Source: Streptomyces sp. CB02261 (GTDB lineage Bacteria > Actinomycetota > Actinomycetes > Streptomycetales > Streptomycetaceae). Taken from it: DNA of 64,000 nt. The notes below the pieces were generated by a model. That model did not search any database and was not told where the DNA came from. It saw only the letters and a program-made list of their open reading frames with translations. The DNA is taken from assembly GCF_001905665.1 (NCBI RefSeq), contig NZ_LIVX01000001.1:930001-994000 (forward strand), written 5' to 3'. This document shows positions 25,374 through 32,747 of the stretch, in pieces. Both the position numbers and the translations under genes were made by a program. Each line of letters begins with the position of its first letter. Position 1 is the first letter of the stretch.

Positions 25374-26758
25374 TCGGCGTCGCCCTCCGCGATCTCGTCG
25401 GAGAGCCGCTGGAGATGCGCGGACATCTCGTCGAGGCGAGCCGTCGGCGAACTCGTGAGCCGGCTCTTCAGCTCCTTGTAACGGCCCAGGGTCTCCGCAG
25501 ACGTGTCACCGTCGTAGACGCTCGCCTCAAGCTCCACGAACTCGGCCCGGAGTCGCTCGGCCCTTGCGGAGTACGGGGTGTCCAGACCGAACAGGTCGGA
25601 GAGCACCGCGTCGTCCCCGCTGCCGAAGACCACCCGCTCGTACAGGTCCTCCGTCACCACTTCAGGTGCCGCCTCCTCGTCGACTCCGGGGAGACGGATC
25701 AGGCCTCCCGGATCGGCCGCCTGACAGATGTACGGGCTGTGCGTGGTGACGATGAACTGGATACGGGGGAAGCGCGAGGTCAACCACGGTCCGATGCGCC
25801 GCTGCCAGGTGATGTGGAGGTGCGCGTCGATCTCGTCGATGATCACGACTCCGGGGACGCTGATCACCCGGAGGCCCTCGCCGTCTCCCGGGAACGCCGC
25901 GTCACCGAACGCGTCGTGGATCTGCTTGAGCAGGTCGACGACGAAGGAGGCGACCGTACGGAAGCCGTCGCTCATCTCACGCAAGGGGAAGCGCTGTCCG
26001 TCGCGGGTGACCCAGAGCCCCTCGGAGTCCACGTCGTCCACGCGGTATCCATCCGGCAGAAGCCCGTCACCCAGGATGGACAGGGCTGCCCCCTTCAGGG
26101 CTTCGGCGCCCTCCTTCCCCTCCAGCGCACGAAGGTGCTGCTCGATCAGCCAGGCGACGCCCTCGGCGAGCGAGGCGTCCTCGTGGAACAGGCTGGCCTG
26201 ACGGGCGACCGGGCCGGAGGCCAGCATCAGTCGCTGCACGTCTCCGGAGCCGCCTGCCATGCGCCGGAACGGCCCGTACGCGGCGCAGAACCAGCCCGCG
26301 GGGTTGTCGGCCCACGGGCCGCGGCGGGCAGGAGTGGCACTGGTCGCCCGCGCCTTCGGGTACCGAACCTCCTCCAGCGCCGGCTGCGCGGCCCGGCGAC
26401 TGCCGCTCGCTTCCCCAGGCGCGGTCCACCGAAGTCCCGTCCAGAACTGGTTGACGGTCCTCCCCCCGGTACTGAACTTGTCGAACTTCTCGTCCCTCAC
26501 GATCTCGGCCTCGGCGCTGCCGAGCTCCGCCCCCCGCGCGATCCAGTTCTCGAAGCCCTGGACGAGCCCACGCGCTGCTACCGGCCCGCTCAGCGCCAGA
26601 GCCAGGGCACGCAGCAGGGTCGTCTTGCCCGAACCGTTACGGCCCGCGAGCACCGTCCAGCCCGCGTGGCTGCCGTCGGGCCGGGTCAGCGCCAGGTCGA
26701 CCGTGCGAGGACCGTGGAACGACTTGATGTTCTCGATATGGATCCTGTTGACGTACAT
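25370..26758 (-). CDS. ptuA: AAA/ABC-type ATPase, Septu PtuA-like
   Basis: This 462-residue ATPase starts with YVNRIHIENIKSFHGPRTVDL, followed by Walker A GRNGSGKT (39-46), a signature-like LREMSDGFR (263-267 core), Walker B VVIIDE (304-309) and the switch histidine His340 in VTTHSPYI. This is the OLD/PtuA-like layout, where the ATP-binding core is interrupted by a lid of about 200 residues. The gene runs directly into the nuclease gene with a four-base overlap. Start ATG 26758 is supported by the motif order. The Septu assignment rests on the pairing with an HNH nuclease; a generic AAA_21/AAA_15 ATPase is the alternative. Confidence 0.72.
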   Translation of the reverse strand: MYVNRIHIENIKSFHGPRTVDLALTRPDGSHAGWTVLAGRNGSGKTTLLRALALALSGPVAARGLVQGFENWIARGAELGSAEAEIVRDEKFDKFSTGGRTVNQFWTGLRWTAPGEASGSRRAAQPALEEVRYPKARATSATPARRGPWADNPAGWFCAAYGPFRRMAGGSGDVQRLMLASGPVARQASLFHEDASLAEGVAWLIEQHLRALEGKEGAEALKGAALSILGDGLLPDGYRVDDVDSEGLWVTRDGQRFPLREMSDGFRTVASFVVDLLKQIHDAFGDAAFPGDGEGLRVISVPGVVIIDEIDAHLHITWQRRIGPWLTSRFPRIQFIVTTHSPYICQAADPGGLIRLPGVDEEAAPEVVTEDLYERVVFGSGDDAVLSDLFGLDTPYSARAERLRAEFVELEASVYDGDTSAETLGRYKELKSRLTSSPTARLDEMSAHLQRLSDEIAEGDAE

Positions 26759-26910
26759 GGAGTCGTGTCCGTTCGCTCGGTCCTGAGGGCGGAACCAGGG
26801 CAGGAGACGACCTGCCGACCCGGGCGGCCGATTCTACGGAAGGTGGCACGGGCTTCATGTGACGCGCTCGTCGGCGCCGGACCCTCGCGACGCAATGCCG
26901 GGCCCGAGGC

Positions 26911-26934
26911 GGGTGGGGCCGCACAACCCCACCC
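26911..26934. terminator. hairpin downstream of the isomerase operon
   Basis: GGGTGGGG and CCCCACCC (26911-26918, 26927-26934) pair, and outer GCCGGG-like bases (about 26897-26902) pair with CCCGGC near 26945-26950. It lies about 100 bases past the end of the minus-strand operon at 27037 and in the leader of the Septu-like genes. Elsewhere in 26759-27036 I see nothing coding. Confidence 0.5.
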
Positions 26935-27036
26935 CTCCTCGGCCCCGGCGGGCGAAGGGCCGCACCCCTTCGGGCTCGTGGGCGCCGCCGGGCGCACGGG
27001 CTCGGGCGGCGTTCCTGGGGGCGTCGCCCCGCGGGC

Positions 27037-27840
27037 TCAGACGGCCAGGAAGCGGTCCAGCGTCTCCTCCAGGACCTCGACGCCGTCCCTGGCCCACAGG
27101 TCGTCGTTGAAGAGCTCCACCTCGACCGGGCCCGCGTACCCCGCCTTCTCGACGAGGTCGGCCCAGGCGCGGAGGTCGATCACCCCGTCGCCCAGCTGCC
27201 CCCGGCCGTGGAGGACCCCGGCCGGCAGCGGGGTGGTCCAGTCGGCGAGCTGGAAGGAGTGAATGCGGCCGGTCGCGCCCGCCCGCTCCACCGCCGCCGG
27301 GGCCCGGTCGTCCCACCACAGGTGGTACGTGTCGACGGTGACGCCCACCTGGGAGGCGGGGAAGCGCTCCGCGATGTCCAGGGCCTGGTCGAGGGTGGAG
27401 ACCGCGCACCGGTCGGAGGCGTACATCGGGTGGAGCGGCTCGATGGCGAGGCGGACACCGCGCTCCCCCGCGTACGGGGCCAGTTCGCCGATCGCCTCCG
27501 CGATCCGGGCCCTGGCCGAGGGGAGGTCGGGACAGGCGGGGGTGAGGCCGCCGGAGACCAGGACGAGGGTGTCGGTGCCGAGCGTCACCGCCTCGTCGAT
27601 CGCCGCGCGGTTGTCCTCCTCCCACCCGTCCGAGGTGAAGAAGCCGCCCCGGCAGAGGGTGGTGACGGCCAGCCCGGCGTCCCGGACCAGGGCCGCGGCG
27701 GCCTCGACCCCGTACTCCTGGACGGGCGCGCGCCACAGTCCCACGCCGGGGATGCCGAGGCGGACGCACTGGGCGACGAGGTCGGGCAGCGGCAGCTGCT
27801 TGACCGTCATCTGGTTGACGCCGAAGCGGTCGAGGTTCAC
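27037..27840 (-). CDS. TIM-barrel sugar phosphate isomerase/epimerase
   Basis: This 267-residue AP-endonuclease-2-type barrel starts GTG at 27840, overlapping the upstream gene by four bases. Metal-site residues are seen in LAIEPLHPMYASDR, GVTVDTYHLWWDD and IHSFQLADW, and VEVELFNDD ends the site. The family includes IolI inosose isomerases and hydroxypyruvate isomerase. The gene is third in a LacI-regulated operon with a Gfo/Idh oxidoreductase and a DUF993 protein. A sugar or cyclitol keto-intermediate is therefore the likely substrate, but no exact reaction can be named. Confidence 0.8.
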   Translation of the reverse strand: MNLDRFGVNQMTVKQLPLPDLVAQCVRLGIPGVGLWRAPVQEYGVEAAAALVRDAGLAVTTLCRGGFFTSDGWEEDNRAAIDEAVTLGTDTLVLVSGGLTPACPDLPSARARIAEAIGELAPYAGERGVRLAIEPLHPMYASDRCAVSTLDQALDIAERFPASQVGVTVDTYHLWWDDRAPAAVERAGATGRIHSFQLADWTTPLPAGVLHGRGQLGDGVIDLRAWADLVEKAGYAGPVEVELFNDDLWARDGVEVLEETLDRFLAV

Positions 27841-28988
27841 TGCGGTACTCCGTACACCGTGAGCAGGGATCGCATGCGGGCCTCCGCGAGCGCCGGGTCG
27901 GGGAACAGGCCGAGGCCGTCGGCGAGTTCGTAGGCGCGCGCGAGGTGCGGGAGCGAGCGGGCGGACTGGAGTCCGCCGACCATCGTGAAGTGGTCCTGGT
28001 GACCGGCCAGCCAGGCGAGGAGGACGACGCCCGTCTTGTAGAAGCGGGTCGGCGTCCGGAACAGGTGCCGGGAGAGGGCGACCGTCGGGTCGAGGGTCGC
28101 GCGGAAGCCCTCGACGTCTCCCGTGTCCAGGGTCCTGACGGCGTCCGCCGCCAGCGGAGCCAGCGGGTCGAAGATGCCGAGCAGGGCGTGGCTGAAGCCC
28201 TGGTCGTCGCCCGCGATCAGCTCCGGGTAGTGGAAGTCGTCGCCGGTGTAGCAGCGGACGCCCTCCGGGAGGCGGCGGCGCAGCGCGACCTCGCGCCCGG
28301 CGTCGAGGAGGGACACCTTGATGCCGTCGACCTTGTCGGGGTGCGCGGCGATGACGTCGAGGAAGGTCTCGGTGGCGGTGTCGAGGTCGGCCGAACCCCA
28401 GTAGCCGGCGAGCGCCGGGTCGAACATCGGGCCGAGCCAGTGCAGGATGACCGGTTCGCTCGCCTGGCGCAGGAGGTGGCCGTACAGGTCGAGGTAGTCC
28501 TCGGGGCCGGTCGCGGTGGCGGCGAGGGCGCGGGAGGCCATCAGGATGGCCTGGGAGCCGGTCTCCTCGACGAGCGCGAGCTGCTCCTCGTACGCCTTGC
28601 GGACGCCTGCCAGGTCGGTGGGGCCGGTGAGCTGGTCGGTGCCGACGCCGCAGGCGATCAGGCCGCCGACCGCCTCGGCCTCCGCCGCGCTGCGCCGGAT
28701 CAGCTCGGCCGCGCCGGACCAGTCGAGGCCCATCCCGCGCTGGGCGGTGTCCATGGCCTCCGCGACGCCGAGGCCCTGGGACCAGAGGTGGCGGCGGAAG
28801 GCGAGGGTGGCGTCCCAGTCGACGGCCGCCGGGGAGTCGGGGGTGGTGTCGGCGTACGGGTCGGCGACGACGTGGGCGGCGGAGAAGACCGTACGGGAGA
28901 CGAGGGCGCCGCCGCCGGAGACGGCGAGGGGCTCGGTGCGCGGCGTGTACTTTCTCGTGCCGCCGTCGGGTGCGGGCAGGCGGATCAC
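27837..28988 (-). CDS. DUF993/dihydrodipicolinate synthase-like protein
   Basis: This 383-residue protein, GTG at 28988, overlaps its neighbours on both sides by four bases. It belongs to a family annotated DUF993, which shares the aldolase barrel fold with dihydrodipicolinate synthase. Distinctive segments are DWDATLAFRRHLWSQGLGVAEAMDTAQRGMG, VDGIKVSLLDAG (the Lys is a candidate Schiff-base residue), GDDFHYPELI and a C-terminal TKLVLLAWLAGHQ-like LLAWLAGHQDHFTMVGG. It likely cleaves or forms a C-C bond in the same pathway as the isomerase and oxidoreductase. The reaction is an inference. Confidence 0.75.
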   Translation of the reverse strand: MIRLPAPDGGTRKYTPRTEPLAVSGGGALVSRTVFSAAHVVADPYADTTPDSPAAVDWDATLAFRRHLWSQGLGVAEAMDTAQRGMGLDWSGAAELIRRSAAEAEAVGGLIACGVGTDQLTGPTDLAGVRKAYEEQLALVEETGSQAILMASRALAATATGPEDYLDLYGHLLRQASEPVILHWLGPMFDPALAGYWGSADLDTATETFLDVIAAHPDKVDGIKVSLLDAGREVALRRRLPEGVRCYTGDDFHYPELIAGDDQGFSHALLGIFDPLAPLAADAVRTLDTGDVEGFRATLDPTVALSRHLFRTPTRFYKTGVVLLAWLAGHQDHFTMVGGLQSARSLPHLARAYELADGLGLFPDPALAEARMRSLLTVYGVPQ

Positions 28989-30136
28989 AGGCTCACCTCC
29001 GGGACGTCGAGGCGGCGGCCCTCGGCGGCGGACCTCAGGCCGAGCTCGGCGAGCTGGACGCCGCGGGCGCCGGCGAGGAGGTCCCACTGGTACGGCTCGC
29101 CGAGGGTGACGTGCCGCAGGAACAGCTCCCACTGGGCCTTGAAGCCGTTGTCGAAGGCGGCGTTGTCGGGGACCTCCTGCCACTGGTCGCGGAAGGACTC
29201 GGTGGCCGGGATGTCCGGGTTCCAGACGGGCTTCGGGGTGGCCGAGCGGTGCTGGACGCGGCAGCCGCGCAGTCCGGCGACGGCGGAGCCGTGGGTGCCG
29301 TCGACCTGGAACTCGACGAGTTCGTCGCGGTTGACGCGGACCGTCCAGGAGGAGTTGATCTGGGCGATGGCGCCGCCCTCCAGCTGGAAGATGCCGTACG
29401 CCGCGTCGTCGGCGGTGGCCTCGTACGGCTTGCCCTGCTCGTCCCAGCGGCGCGGGACGTGGGTGGCGACCTGGGCCGTGACGGAGGTGACCCGGCCGAA
29501 CAGCTCGTGGAGCACGTACTCCCAGTGCGGGAACATGTCGACGACGATGCCGCCGCCGTCCTCCGAGCGGTAGTTCCAGCTGGGGCGCTGGGCGTCCTGC
29601 CAGTCGCCCTCGAAGACCCAGTAGCCGAACTCGCCCCGGACGGAGAGGATCTCGCCGAAGAAGCCGCCGTCGATGAGCCGCTTGAGCTTGAGCAGGCCCG
29701 GCAGGAACAGCTTGTCCTGGACGACGCCGTGCTTGATGCCCTTCTCGGAGGCGCGCCGGGCGAGGTCGAGGGCGCCGGCGAGGTCGGCGGCGGTGGGCTT
29801 CTCGGTGTAGATGTGCTTCCCGGCGTCGATGGCCTTGGTGAGCGCCTCGACGCGGGCGGAGGTGACCTGGGCGTCGAAGTAGATGTCGATGCTGTCGTCG
29901 GCGAGGACGGCGTCGAGATCGGTGGACCACTCGGTGAGGCCGTGACGCTCGGCGAGCGCGCGCAGGGCGTGCTCGCGGCGGCCGACGAGGACGGGCTCGG
30001 GCCAGAGGGTCTCGCCGTTGCCGAGGTCGAGGCCTCCCTGTTCGCGCAGGGCGAGGATCGAGCGGACGAGGTGCTGGCGGTATCCCATGCGTCCCGTGAC
30101 GCCGTTCATGGCGATGCGGACTGTCCTGCGTGTCAC
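28985..30136 (-). CDS. Gfo/Idh/MocA family oxidoreductase
   Basis: This 383-residue NAD(P)-linked oxidoreductase starts with a GTG at 30136 and shows the N-terminal IAMNGVTGRMGYRQHLVRS Rossmann segment, the EKP motif in KHIYTEKPTA (the Lys is catalytic in the family), and a beta-rich C-terminal half. It is the first gene of a minus-strand trio with translational overlaps and faces the LacI regulator. It likely oxidises a sugar or cyclitol hydroxyl to a ketone, which the downstream isomerase and aldolase-like enzymes then process. Substrate is unknown. Confidence 0.85.
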   Translation of the reverse strand: MTRRTVRIAMNGVTGRMGYRQHLVRSILALREQGGLDLGNGETLWPEPVLVGRREHALRALAERHGLTEWSTDLDAVLADDSIDIYFDAQVTSARVEALTKAIDAGKHIYTEKPTAADLAGALDLARRASEKGIKHGVVQDKLFLPGLLKLKRLIDGGFFGEILSVRGEFGYWVFEGDWQDAQRPSWNYRSEDGGGIVVDMFPHWEYVLHELFGRVTSVTAQVATHVPRRWDEQGKPYEATADDAAYGIFQLEGGAIAQINSSWTVRVNRDELVEFQVDGTHGSAVAGLRGCRVQHRSATPKPVWNPDIPATESFRDQWQEVPDNAAFDNGFKAQWELFLRHVTLGEPYQWDLLAGARGVQLAELGLRSAAEGRRLDVPEVSL

Positions 30137-30172
30137 AAGAGGTTCCTCTCCCGGTTGCGCCGCACCTTCAGA

Positions 30173-30186
30173 AGAAAGCGCTTTCT
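30173..30186. promoter_or_regulatory. LacI-type operator
   Basis: AGAAAGCGCTTTCT is a perfect 14-base palindrome with the central CG of LacI/GalR sites. It lies 37 bases upstream of the oxidoreductase start and 65 bases before the LacI gene start. It is the obvious site for control of both. Confidence 0.8.
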
Positions 30187-30250
30187 ATCGAGGATGACGC
30201 TAGCCTGCCGACATCGCCGTCGACAAGGGCCTCGGAGGTACGCACAAACG

Positions 30251-31297
30251 ATGACCGTCACCCTGGCGGACGTGGCCGCCCGCGCACGGGTCTCCCCCGC
30301 GACCGTGTCCCGCGTTCTCAACGGCAACTACCCGGTCGCCGAGTCCACCCGCGAGCGCGTGCTGCGGGCGGTGGACGAACTGGACTACGTCCTCAACGGC
30401 CCCGCGAGCTCCCTCGCCGCCGCCACCTCCGACCTGGTCGGCGTCCTCGTCAACGACATCGCCGACCCCTTCTTCGGGATCATGGCGAGCGCGGCGCAGA
30501 GCGCGATCGGGGAGGGCGCGTCGGGGCGCGGCGGGGGTGAGAAGCTCGCCGTCGTCTGCAACACCGGCGGCTCCCCCGCCCGCGAACTGACCTACCTCAC
30601 CCTGCTCCAGCGGCAGCGGGCCGCGGCCGTCATCCTCATGGGCGGCTCCCTGGAGGACCCCGGGCACCTGGCGGCGACGGCCGGCAAGCTCGCCAAGCTG
30701 GCGGAGGCGGGGACCCGGGTCGTGCTGTGCGGGCGCCCGCCGGTGCCGGGCGACGCGAACGCGGCCGCGCTCGCCTTCGACAACAGGACCGGCGCGCAGC
30801 GCCTCACCGAGCACCTGCTCGGGCTCGGCCACCGGCGCATCGGTTACGCGGCCGGGCCCGCCGACCGGACCACGACCCGGCACCGGCTCGAAGGCCACCG
30901 GGCGGCGCTCGCGGAGGCGGGGGTCGCGGAGGGGCCGACGGTCCACGGGGCGTACGACCGGGAGGCCGGCTACACGGCCACGGCCGAGCTCCTCGCCCGT
31001 GACCCGGACCTGACGGCGGTCGTCGCCGCCAACGACACGGTGGCCCTCGGCGTCTGCGCGGCCCTGCGGGAACGGGGCCTGGACATCCCCGGCGACGTGT
31101 CCGTGGCGGGCTTCGACGACCTGCCGTTCTCGGTGGACGCGGTCCCGGCCCTGACGACCGTCCGCCTCCCGCTCCACGAGGCGGGGATCCGCGCGGGCCG
31201 CCTGGCGATGGGCACGGAGGAACCCCTGGCGGGCGGCGTGGAAACGGTCCCGGGCGAGCTGGTGGTACGGGGGTCGACGGGGCGGCCACGGGGGTAG
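30251..31297 (+). CDS. LacI family transcriptional repressor
   Basis: This 348-residue repressor begins MTVTLADVAARARVSPATVSRVLNGNYPVAE, an intact LacI DNA-binding domain with hinge helix. VDELDYVLNGPASSLA leads into the periplasmic-binding-protein-like sensor. The sensor ends VSVAGFDDLPFSVDAVPALTTV. It is divergent from the Gfo/Idh operon and a perfect palindrome lies in the gap, so it most likely represses both units until a sugar-like inducer binds. Confidence 0.93.
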   Translation: MTVTLADVAARARVSPATVSRVLNGNYPVAESTRERVLRAVDELDYVLNGPASSLAAATSDLVGVLVNDIADPFFGIMASAAQSAIGEGASGRGGGEKLAVVCNTGGSPARELTYLTLLQRQRAAAVILMGGSLEDPGHLAATAGKLAKLAEAGTRVVLCGRPPVPGDANAAALAFDNRTGAQRLTEHLLGLGHRRIGYAAGPADRTTTRHRLEGHRAALAEAGVAEGPTVHGAYDREAGYTATAELLARDPDLTAVVAANDTVALGVCAALRERGLDIPGDVSVAGFDDLPFSVDAVPALTTVRLPLHEAGIRAGRLAMGTEEPLAGGVETVPGELVVRGSTGRPRG

Positions 31298-31414
31298 GGG
31301 GGCCTGGGCGGGCGGACCGGCGGACCGGCGGACGGACGGGCGGACCGGCGGGCTTACGGCGGCGAGGGCGTCGACCGCGTCCTGCGGCCGCCCTCGGCCT
31401 GTGGATTCGGCGCC

Positions 31415-31576
31415 TTGACGCCCCCGGACGCCTGCGGGCCCGGGGCTTTGGCTCCCGGGCGCCTGCGGGCGCGGGGCTTTGGCGCCCCCGGGCGCCTGCG
31501 GACCCGGGGCGTTGGCACCCCCGGGCGCCTGCGGACCTGGGACTCTGACGCCCCCGGACGCCTGCGGGCCCGGGCC
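31415..31576. repeat. five tandem repeats of about 32 bases, non-coding
   Basis: Five imperfect copies start at about 31415, 31447, 31478, 31511 and 31544, each with the core CGCCTGCGG-GGCCCGGGG-CTTTGGC and CCCCGGGC-type sequence. Steps are 31 to 33 bases. The copies lie downstream of the kinase gene, which stops at 31590. Another short run of GCGGACCG-type units sits at about 31308-31355. Nothing else is seen in 31298-31589. Confidence 0.65.
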
Positions 31577-31589
31577 GCGACCGCGCCCG

Positions 31590-32153
31590 CTACCCGTCCG
31601 CCCGCAGGCCCGTCGCCGACAGCACCGCTTCCACCGTCTCCTCCACCGTGTGGTCCGCGTTGTCGATCCAGACGCCCTCGCCGGACAGTTCGGCGCGCAT
31701 CGCCTCGTCCAGGAACGCCCAGTTCGTCGTGAGGCGTTTGTGGCGGGCGTTGTTGCGTTCCCAGGCCTTGTCCGGGCCGGGAGCCAGGATCACCACGTGG
31801 AGCGGACCGGCCGTCAGATGGGCCCGGTAGAAGTCGAGGTGGGAGCGGCGTACGACCACGTCGTCGAGCACCGGGAGGAAGCCGGCCGTGGTGAAGCTGT
31901 CCGCGAGAAGGCAGGCGTTGCGGGCGCGCAGCAGGATCTGACGGTCCGCCTCCGGGTCGCCGTCCGGGGTGGGCCGGCGGCAGCCCTGGACGATCAGCTC
32001 CTGGAGGTGGTCGACCTCGATGTGCGCCGAGCGGGCGAAGCGGGCGGCGAGGGCCGCCGAGACGGTCGACTTGCCGCTGCCGGGGATACCGGCGAGGAGG
32101 ACCGCGCCGGGGGCGGGCTCGGGCGTGTCGACAGTGACGTGCTCGAAGGTCAT
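31590..32153 (-). CDS. P-loop kinase/phosphotransferase
   Basis: This 187-residue protein has a P-loop, GIPGSGKST at residues 22-30, near its N-terminus, followed by AALAARFARSAHIEVDHLQELI, an acidic residue in the Walker B-like position (FLPVLDDVVVRRS), and VVILAPGPDKAWERNNARH, a lid-type segment. It fits the AAA-type small kinases of the chloramphenicol phosphotransferase or shikimate-kinase type. ATG at 32153 has GAGGAAAGG nearby. It is monocistronic. The acceptor is unknown, so only nucleotide-dependent phosphotransfer is proposed. Confidence 0.78.
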   Translation of the reverse strand: MTFEHVTVDTPEPAPGAVLLAGIPGSGKSTVSAALAARFARSAHIEVDHLQELIVQGCRRPTPDGDPEADRQILLRARNACLLADSFTTAGFLPVLDDVVVRRSHLDFYRAHLTAGPLHVVILAPGPDKAWERNNARHKRLTTNWAFLDEAMRAELSGEGVWIDNADHTVEETVEAVLSATGLRADG

Positions 32154-32643
32154 GCGGGCCTTTCCTCGCGGACGGGACCGGACGACGATACGGCGACGGG
32201 CTCTGGGCCACCGGGGAATTCCCGGCACCCGCCGGGGCGGCGGGGGCGGCACGGCGATGCGGCACGGCGGCGCGGCTACGAGCCCGGCCCGCCGAGGGGT
32301 CCCGGCGCGCCGCCCGGGTGCCGCTGCTGCCGGGCGACGACGACAGCCACGGCCTCGGGTGGACCGAGGGGATTCCGACCGCCACCCGGGCGTCACGTGC
32401 CCGACGGCGACACCGCCACGTACCCGCCCCGCCGCGGGGCTCCCGCCCTGCCCGCCCGGGGGCGGCGCGACGGCCACGTACCCGCGCCGCCCTGCCGCCC
32501 CCGGGTGAGGCGTCCCGGCCCGCCCCGACCGGCGCCATGTGGCGGACGGGGGCGGCGCGGCGCACGGCGATCCGGGGCCCGGTCCGTACGCTCCAGGGAC
32601 TCCGGCCCGGGATCGCCGCCGTGGGCGATTCGTGCGCGGGTCC
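32154..32643. other. gene-free stretch, GC-rich with imperfect repeats
   Basis: No supported gene was seen in this 490-base stretch. The only notable content is an imperfect doubling of GCCACGTACCCGC near 32408 and 32472, and low-complexity runs. Frames open across it are a by-product of the high GC content. Confidence 0.5.
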
Positions 32644-32672
32644 TTGACCTGGCAGTTACTTTCGGGCTATCC
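32644..32672 (+). promoter_or_regulatory. promoter candidate for the GH3 gene
   Basis: TTGACC at 32644-32649 and CTATCC at 32667-32672 with a 17-base spacer look like a sigma-70-type promoter, about 75 bases before the GTG at 32748. GGAAGTTTCC at 32682-32691 sits downstream and may be a regulator half-site pair. Confidence 0.5.
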
Positions 32673-32747
32673 GTGACTCCTTGGAAGTTTCCTTCACCGG
32701 GAGGCTTCCGCGGAATCCCCGACCTCGCACGGCCGGAAGGAGCATCA

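Noticed and set aside
31354-32565. 403-codon minus-strand frame through the tandem repeat
   Set aside because: It overlaps the P-loop kinase in another frame and gives only RRRPG repeats. The kinase frame has a P-loop and proper ribosome site.
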